NCBI GenBank assembly: GCA_001796045.1
Contig: MGLN01000179.1
Coordinates: 3,485-21,208 of the forward strand
DNA: 17,724 bases
Direction of reading: 5' to 3'
Origin: Caulobacterales bacterium RIFOXYB1_FULL_67_16
GTDB taxonomy: Bacteria; Pseudomonadota; Alphaproteobacteria; Caulobacterales; Caulobacteraceae
A program made the position numbers and the translations under genes. Below the pieces are notes generated by a model that ran no database searches, was not told the DNA's origin, and saw nothing but the letters and a program-made list of their open reading frames with translations. Below, piece after piece: positions 13,789-17,724 of the stretch. Every line of letters begins with the position of its first letter. Within the stretch, counting starts at the first letter, position 1.

Positions 13789-13865
13789 GGCCCCGTAGCT
13801 CAGCCGCATAGAGCAAGGCTTTCCTAAAGCCGAGGTCGCAGGTTGGAGTCCTGCCGGGGTCGCCA
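13789..13865 (+). tRNA. tRNA-Arg (anticodon CCU), with encoded CCA
   Basis: The cloverleaf is complete. Acceptor GGCCCCG pairs with CGGGGTC (one G-U), followed by discriminator G and encoded CCA (13863-13865). The D-stem is GCTC/GAGC, the anticodon loop TTCCTAA gives CCU (13823-13825), the variable loop is AGGTC, and the T-stem is GCAGG/CCTGC. It decodes AGG. Oddities: the D-loop reads AGCCGCATA, with C where G19 is expected. The T-loop reads TTGGAGT, with G where C56 is expected. The 27-43 pair is an A/G mismatch. The first two restore a C19-G56 pair, the reverse of the near-universal one. No copy of the 3' end that would mark an integration site is visible nearby. Confidence 0.88.
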
Positions 13866-14007
13866 TCAAGTTTTCAGGGCCATCTGAAGCCGCCTCATAG
13901 CCCCGCTGGCGCGAGGTCCGGCCTGATCGGCTTGGGCTTTAGGCGTCAAGAAGGGCTCGCCGCGTGTCTGCAGGCGTTTGGCAGACTCTGCCGGGAATCG
14001 AGCGGGT

Positions 14008-15363
14008 TCAGCCCTGGGCGGAACGCAGGCCTTCGGCCGAAGCCTGTTGCAGGGCGGGGCGCTTTTGACCGCCCGAAGCGATGATCCGGTCGATGCGCGC
14101 CTTTTCGGCGCGGAAGGCGGCGAGGTCGGCGCCGGACAGTTCGGTGCCTTCCTGGGTGCGGACGCCGGCGGGATTGATCCGCTGGCCATTGCGCCACAGC
14201 TCATAGTGCAGGTGCGGGCCGGTGGAGGCGCCGGTCGAGCCGACATAGGCGACGACCTGGCCCTGGCTGACCCGCTGCCCGGCCCGGATGCCCGAGCCGT
14301 AGCGCGACAGGTGTCCGTAGCCGCTCTCGAGACCGTTGTTGTGGCGGATGCGCAGCCAGTTGCCGTAGCCGCCCCAGCGGCGGGCCTCGACGACGACGCC
14401 GTCGGCGGGGGCGACGACGGGCGTGCCGGTGCCGGCGGCGAAGTCGATGCCCTGGTGCATTTTCTTGTAGCCGGAGATCGGGTGGGTGCGGAAACCGAAG
14501 CCTGAAGAGACGCGGCGGAAGTTCTGCAGCGGGGTGCGCATCATGGCCGAGCGCAGGTTCTTGCCCGAGGCGTCGAAGAACTGCGCCTCCTTGGCCCCGG
14601 CGGGTTTGAACCGGTAGAAGGTGACGCCGCGCAGTTCGGCGTACATCAGGTCGCCGACGCCCACGGTGCGACCGGCCTCGGTCACGTCGCGGTCGAAGAC
14701 CATGGTGAACTCGTCCGACGCGCGGATGTCGCGTTGCATATCGAACTTGGTCGCGAAAAGTCGGCTGGCGGCGCGGACGATGGAGGCGGTAGCGCCCAGT
14801 TCGCGGGCGCTGGCGGACAGGGAGCGTTCGACCTCGCCCTTCAGGACGACGGTTTCGTGGGTGACTTTTTCTTCCAGCGAGCGAAGGCGCAGGGCGCCGT
14901 CGAAGCTGCGCGACACGGTCAGCTGGCTGGCGGGGCCGGTGCGCATGGTCAGGCCGATGAGGCGGGCGTCGCCGCGGCCGTCGCGCGGCTTGACGATGGC
15001 GGTTTCGAAACGAAGGCCGGCGCGCAGGTCGGCGAGATCGAAGGCGTTGGCGACGGTGGCGGCGACGGCGCTGGCTTCTTCCGGCGCGACGCCGGTGCGG
15101 CGAACGGCCTGTTCGAAGGTTTCGCCGCGACGGATCTGGACGGGAACGGCCTCGGGGGCGGTCATGCCGGCCGGGGCGTTGGCGGCGGCGAAGGCCTGGG
15201 CTTCCATGGCGGCCATCTGGGCCGGCGACATCACGGGAACCTCTTCCGCCTGGGCGGGTTGGTAGACTCGTCCCGCAAGCAGAGCCACCGAAACGGCGGC
15301 GGCGGCGGTGACGACATGCGGCGCAAGGCGCATCGGTTGCCGGCGTGGGTCGAACTGAGCCAT
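14008..15363 (-). CDS. Periplasmic M23 (LytM-type) peptidoglycan endopeptidase
   Basis: The product is 451 residues. A positively charged N-terminus and hydrophobic segment (about 14-31) ending at QAQAE-like PAQAE (36-40) look like a signal peptide or membrane anchor. A LysM/OapA-like region follows at about 73-125 (VPVQIRRGETFEQAVRR), then a linker domain and the M23 domain at about 285-400. Zinc and catalytic residues are present: H303 and D307 in MHQGIDFA, H351 in GYGHLSRYG, H384 and H386 in GPHLHYE. All zinc ligands being intact predicts an active DD-endopeptidase that cleaves peptidoglycan cross-links, in contrast to degenerate LytM activators such as EnvC. ATG 15363 has GGGA a few bases upstream; a second ATG at 15333 also precedes the signal sequence. 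It converges with the tRNA gene and diverges from the following large gene. Confidence 0.88.
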   Translation of the reverse strand: MAQFDPRRQPMRLAPHVVTAAAAVSVALLAGRVYQPAQAEEVPVMSPAQMAAMEAQAFAAANAPAGMTAPEAVPVQIRRGETFEQAVRRTGVAPEEASAVAATVANAFDLADLRAGLRFETAIVKPRDGRGDARLIGLTMRTGPASQLTVSRSFDGALRLRSLEEKVTHETVVLKGEVERSLSASARELGATASIVRAASRLFATKFDMQRDIRASDEFTMVFDRDVTEAGRTVGVGDLMYAELRGVTFYRFKPAGAKEAQFFDASGKNLRSAMMRTPLQNFRRVSSGFGFRTHPISGYKKMHQGIDFAAGTGTPVVAPADGVVVEARRWGGYGNWLRIRHNNGLESGYGHLSRYGSGIRAGQRVSQGQVVAYVGSTGASTGPHLHYELWRNGQRINPAGVRTQEGTELSGADLAAFRAEKARIDRIIASGGQKRPALQQASAEGLRSAQG

Positions 15364-15691
15364 CGGTCCCGTCGTGTTGCGACGCCAGGGGCGCCAAACG
15401 TCTTAAGCCAAAGATCGCGCCGATCAGACCCCGTGGCGCGAAGTCATCGGCTATACCTTGCCTGTCTCAGTTTGGGAAGACAGACCGTTACAAACCGTTA
15501 AGAACCGAACGTGGGCGGAAAAAAGTCCCGCAGACTCATGCGATTGATCCGCAGCTTCGCCTTCTTGTCGCCGTGCTGGGTTGCAACCAAGCTTCGCCTG
15601 GCCGCGTTTGGCCAAGCTTGAGACTTGTGTTCGCGTCGAGGGTGGCGATGGTGGTTCGGCATAGTGTTCTCATTCGATACGGCTTGTCCGC
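15364..15691. other. Intergenic region between M23 gene and large periplasmic gene
   Basis: This 328-nt region separates two diverging genes. It contains tandem decamer repeats (15481-15510). A bulged inverted repeat pairs CAAGCTT 15588-15594 plus GGCC 15600-15603 with GGCCAAGCTTG 15610-15620. The plus-strand open frame that crosses it begins inside the M23 gene, has no ribosome-binding site and gives an unrecognisable protein, so I do not call it. No convincing promoter hexamers were found. Confidence 0.5.
15481..15510. repeat. Tandem decamer repeat (CARACCGTTA)
   Basis: CAGACCGTTA and CAAACCGTTA follow each other directly (15481-15500, 9 of 10 identical), with a degenerate third unit AGAACCGAAC (15501-15510). 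The 10-bp period places each unit on the same face of the helix, a pattern typical of tandem binding sites for response regulators. It lies 118 nt upstream of the M23 start and 182 nt upstream of the other gene. Confidence 0.4.
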
Positions 15692-17724
15692 TTGAGCAAG
15701 GCCCCGGCCAACTCCAATGACCAGAGGCCCCGCGCGCGACGCGGGCGAAGCCTGTTGCGCCGCGTCGGTCTGGTCGTTCTCATCCTGGTCGCGATCACGG
15801 CGGTTCTGGCGGCGGCCCTTTACCTGAACCGCCGGGCGGCCGCGCGCGAGGTTCTGGTCGGCTGGCTGGAGCGGCAGGGAATCCAGAGCGAGGTCGAAGT
15901 CGAGCGGATCGAGCTTGACGGCTTCGTGGGGCGGATCCGCATCGGCGACCCGAGACAACCGGATGTGACGGTGGAGCGGGTCGAGGTCGATTATGCGGTC
16001 GCCGCGCCCTGGTCGAAGACGGGGCTGGGCGTGAGGCCCAGCCGGATCCGGCTGGTGCGGCCGGTGATGCGGGCCAGCTGGAAGAAGGGCAAGCTGTCGT
16101 TCGGTTCGCTGGATCCTCTGGTGGAGCGGTTCACGGGCGGGCCGCCGCGGCCGGATTCGCGCGGGCCGCTGGTGATCGTCGAAGGCGGGCGCGGGCGGCT
16201 GGAGACGGAATACGGGCCGGTTCAGATCCTGGCGGATGCGCGGGTGGACGACGGCAGGCTGATGCGGCTGAGCGCGCGGATGCCGACGGCGAGCCTGAAG
16301 AGCGGCGAGGTCGAGGCGCGAGGCCTGGACGGGACCGTGGACCTGACCACGACCGGCGACCGGGTGGCCCTGAAGATCGAGGTCGGGGCGGATCGGTTCA
16401 CCGGCGGCGGCGTCCGGGGCGAGGCGGCGCGGCTGAGCCTGACCGGGGATCTGCCCTATCCCGACATGAAGACCCGGCGTGGGGACGGTCGGGCGGTGAT
16501 TGACGCGCGTCTGGTCGGCGGTGTGCTGGGCCTGGGCGAGACCGAGGCGCGGGACGCGGAGGTCGCGGTTCGGTTCGACGGCGCGACGACCGGCTGGATC
16601 GAGACCTTCCAGCTGGAGGGCGCGACCGATCTGGGGATCAAGGCGGCGCGGATCGACGGACCGGGGCTGAAGGCCGAGCGGGTCGAGGCCTCGGCGAAGG
16701 GCGGGCGGCTGAGCGTGGCGCGGGACGAGGCCTTGCGCTGGAGCCTGGAGACGCCGTTTCAGCTGACGGCGGCCTCGGGCGAGGCCGGGCAGGCGCGCGC
16801 GCAGGGCCTGTTCCTGCAGTCCGGCGGTCTGTCGATGGGCGGACGGGATGCGGCCTTCGAGGCGACGGGTCCGGTGCAGGCCCGGTTCGACCGGATCGGC
16901 TTCGGGGATCTGGCGCTGAAACAGGCGCGGGGCGATCTAAGCCTGGACGTCGTCAAGGACGAGGCGGTGCGGATTGCGGCCGAGGGATCGGTGCGCTCGG
17001 CGGGCGGGGCTTGGCCCCTGTTTGGGCCTGTCGGGTCGGACGACATCGCCGAACTGGCCGAGATGAAGCGGGCACTGGGGGATTTCGCCCTGAACGCGCC
17101 CTCGGTCCGGTTCGTCACAGGGTCGGGGGGCACCGAGGTTCGGCTGGTCCGTCCTGCGACCCTGAGCCCGGCCAACGGCGGGGTGCTGACCGTGGCCGAA
17201 GCCGGGGAGGCCGCTTATCAGTCGGAGCCTGGGCGGTTGGGCGGCGGGGCGCTGAACCTGACGGCGACGCGGGGGCGGGGCCTGCCGGAGCTGGTCGTGG
17301 CCGTGCCCAGGTGGCGGCTGACCGAGGGCGGGTTCGAGGCCCTGCTGGACGGACGGGCGCGGCTGGACTTCGACCTGGCGCGAGGGATCGACGCTCGCAC
17401 GCGCGGTCTTCTGGCCATGGCCGACGGGCGGCTGACCTATGTCACTCCCGACTGCGTCGATCTGACGGTCGAGCGTCTGGAGCTGGACGAGAACGACGTC
17501 CATCAGGTGGCCGGGAAGCTGTGTCCCGAGACGGGGCCGCTGCTGACGTCCAAGGACGGGATCTGGCGCGTGGCCGGCGGCTTCGAGGGCGTTTCGGCCC
17601 AGGCGCCCTTCCTGGGAATGCGGTTCGACCAGGCCGCGGGTCGGGTCGTGGTGGACGGAACCAAGGCCGGGGTCGGGCTGACGGCGACGGTGGCCGAGGC
17701 CCAGGTGGTGGATGCGACCACGCC
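15692..17724 (+). CDS. AsmA/TamB/YdbH-like membrane-anchored periplasmic protein (partial)
   Basis: The frame is open from TTG 15692 to the right edge, giving 677 residues with no stop. The N-terminus is Arg-rich (about 10-25), then one transmembrane helix (LVVLILVAITAVLAAALYL, about 27-45). The rest is long, repetitive beta-type sequence of alternating short strands with many Gly and Asp. Examples are VERIELDGFVGRIRIGD early on and CVDLTVERLELDENDVHQVA near the edge. This is the layout of bridge-like lipid-transfer proteins of the AsmA clan. The form resembles the YdbH family (dicarboxylate-transport domain annotation), which helps move phospholipids between the membranes. The C-terminal signature lies outside the window. 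An in-frame stop at 15662-15664 bounds the start; TTG 15692 is the first candidate and has no strong ribosome-binding site. A TTG near 15752 is an alternative. Confidence 0.65.
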   Translation, partial: MSKAPANSNDQRPRARRGRSLLRRVGLVVLILVAITAVLAAALYLNRRAAAREVLVGWLERQGIQSEVEVERIELDGFVGRIRIGDPRQPDVTVERVEVDYAVAAPWSKTGLGVRPSRIRLVRPVMRASWKKGKLSFGSLDPLVERFTGGPPRPDSRGPLVIVEGGRGRLETEYGPVQILADARVDDGRLMRLSARMPTASLKSGEVEARGLDGTVDLTTTGDRVALKIEVGADRFTGGGVRGEAARLSLTGDLPYPDMKTRRGDGRAVIDARLVGGVLGLGETEARDAEVAVRFDGATTGWIETFQLEGATDLGIKAARIDGPGLKAERVEASAKGGRLSVARDEALRWSLETPFQLTAASGEAGQARAQGLFLQSGGLSMGGRDAAFEATGPVQARFDRIGFGDLALKQARGDLSLDVVKDEAVRIAAEGSVRSAGGAWPLFGPVGSDDIAELAEMKRALGDFALNAPSVRFVTGSGGTEVRLVRPATLSPANGGVLTVAEAGEAAYQSEPGRLGGGALNLTATRGRGLPELVVAVPRWRLTEGGFEALLDGRARLDFDLARGIDARTRGLLAMADGRLTYVTPDCVDLTVERLELDENDVHQVAGKLCPETGPLLTSKDGIWRVAGGFEGVSAQAPFLGMRFDQAAGRVVVDGTKAGVGLTATVAEAQVVDATT

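Noticed and set aside
13789..14007. tRNA gene as integration site of a genomic island
   Set aside because: No direct repeat of the tRNA 3' end, integrase or foreign composition is visible downstream; the next gene is a typical chromosomal peptidase.
14201..15397. Second minus-strand frame of 398 codons over the M23 gene
   Set aside because: Arg/Pro/His-rich out-of-frame translation of the peptidase gene, whose own frame has a signal sequence and complete zinc motifs.
14734..15501. Plus-strand 255-codon frame opposite the M23 gene
   Set aside because: Gly-rich antisense shadow without homology to a known protein.
1..17724. CRISPR arrays, insertion sequences, phage genes
   Set aside because: No regularly spaced repeats, transposase or integrase sequence, or terminal inverted repeats were seen on either strand.

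Overview
The window looks like chromosomal DNA from a high-GC alphaproteobacterium of the Caulobacteraceae, most likely Brevundimonas or a close relative. The main reason is the central chemotaxis operon. Its gene order (receptor, STAS protein, cheY, cheA, cheW, cheR, cheB, cheY, cheD, cheU, cheY-like, cheE) is the one I recall for the major che operon of Caulobacter crescentus. The taxon is an inference; no rRNA or other marker gene is present.

Left arm (1-2578, minus strand): the N-terminal part of a Suv3-type SF2 RNA helicase runs off the left edge. It is followed by a FixJ-type response regulator and its overlapping membrane-bound FixL-like kinase. The kinase PAS region lacks an obvious haem-ligand histidine, so oxygen sensing should not be assumed.

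Chemotaxis region (2579-13576, plus strand): after a 353-nt intergenic region comes a stand-alone 233-residue CHASE3 sensor module. It aligns without gaps to residues 1-226 of the full-length receptor that follows, and both genes share a block of upstream DNA. The receptor ends in a CheR/CheB-docking type pentapeptide (GWEEF) and heads a tightly packed operon with 1-4 nt overlaps at many junctions. CheA, CheW and the receptor form the signalling core, CheR, CheB and CheD adapt the receptor, and two canonical CheYs carry the signal. CheU has a DxxxQ motif and a hydrophobic C-terminal peptide, as in CheZ/CheT phosphatases, and could be the missing CheY-P phosphatase. The third CheY-like protein has lost both switch residues and carries an arginine-rich GPDRR tail like the c-di-GMP-binding Cle proteins. 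Together these suggest a pathway that integrates phosphorylation and c-di-GMP input.

Right arm: a tRNA-Arg(CCU) at 13789-13865 appears to have swapped the nearly universal G19-C56 tertiary pair to C19-G56. A minus-strand M23 peptidoglycan endopeptidase follows. A plus-strand inner-membrane-anchored periplasmic protein of the AsmA/TamB/YdbH type is cut by the right edge. I saw no mobile element, CRISPR array or phage gene.
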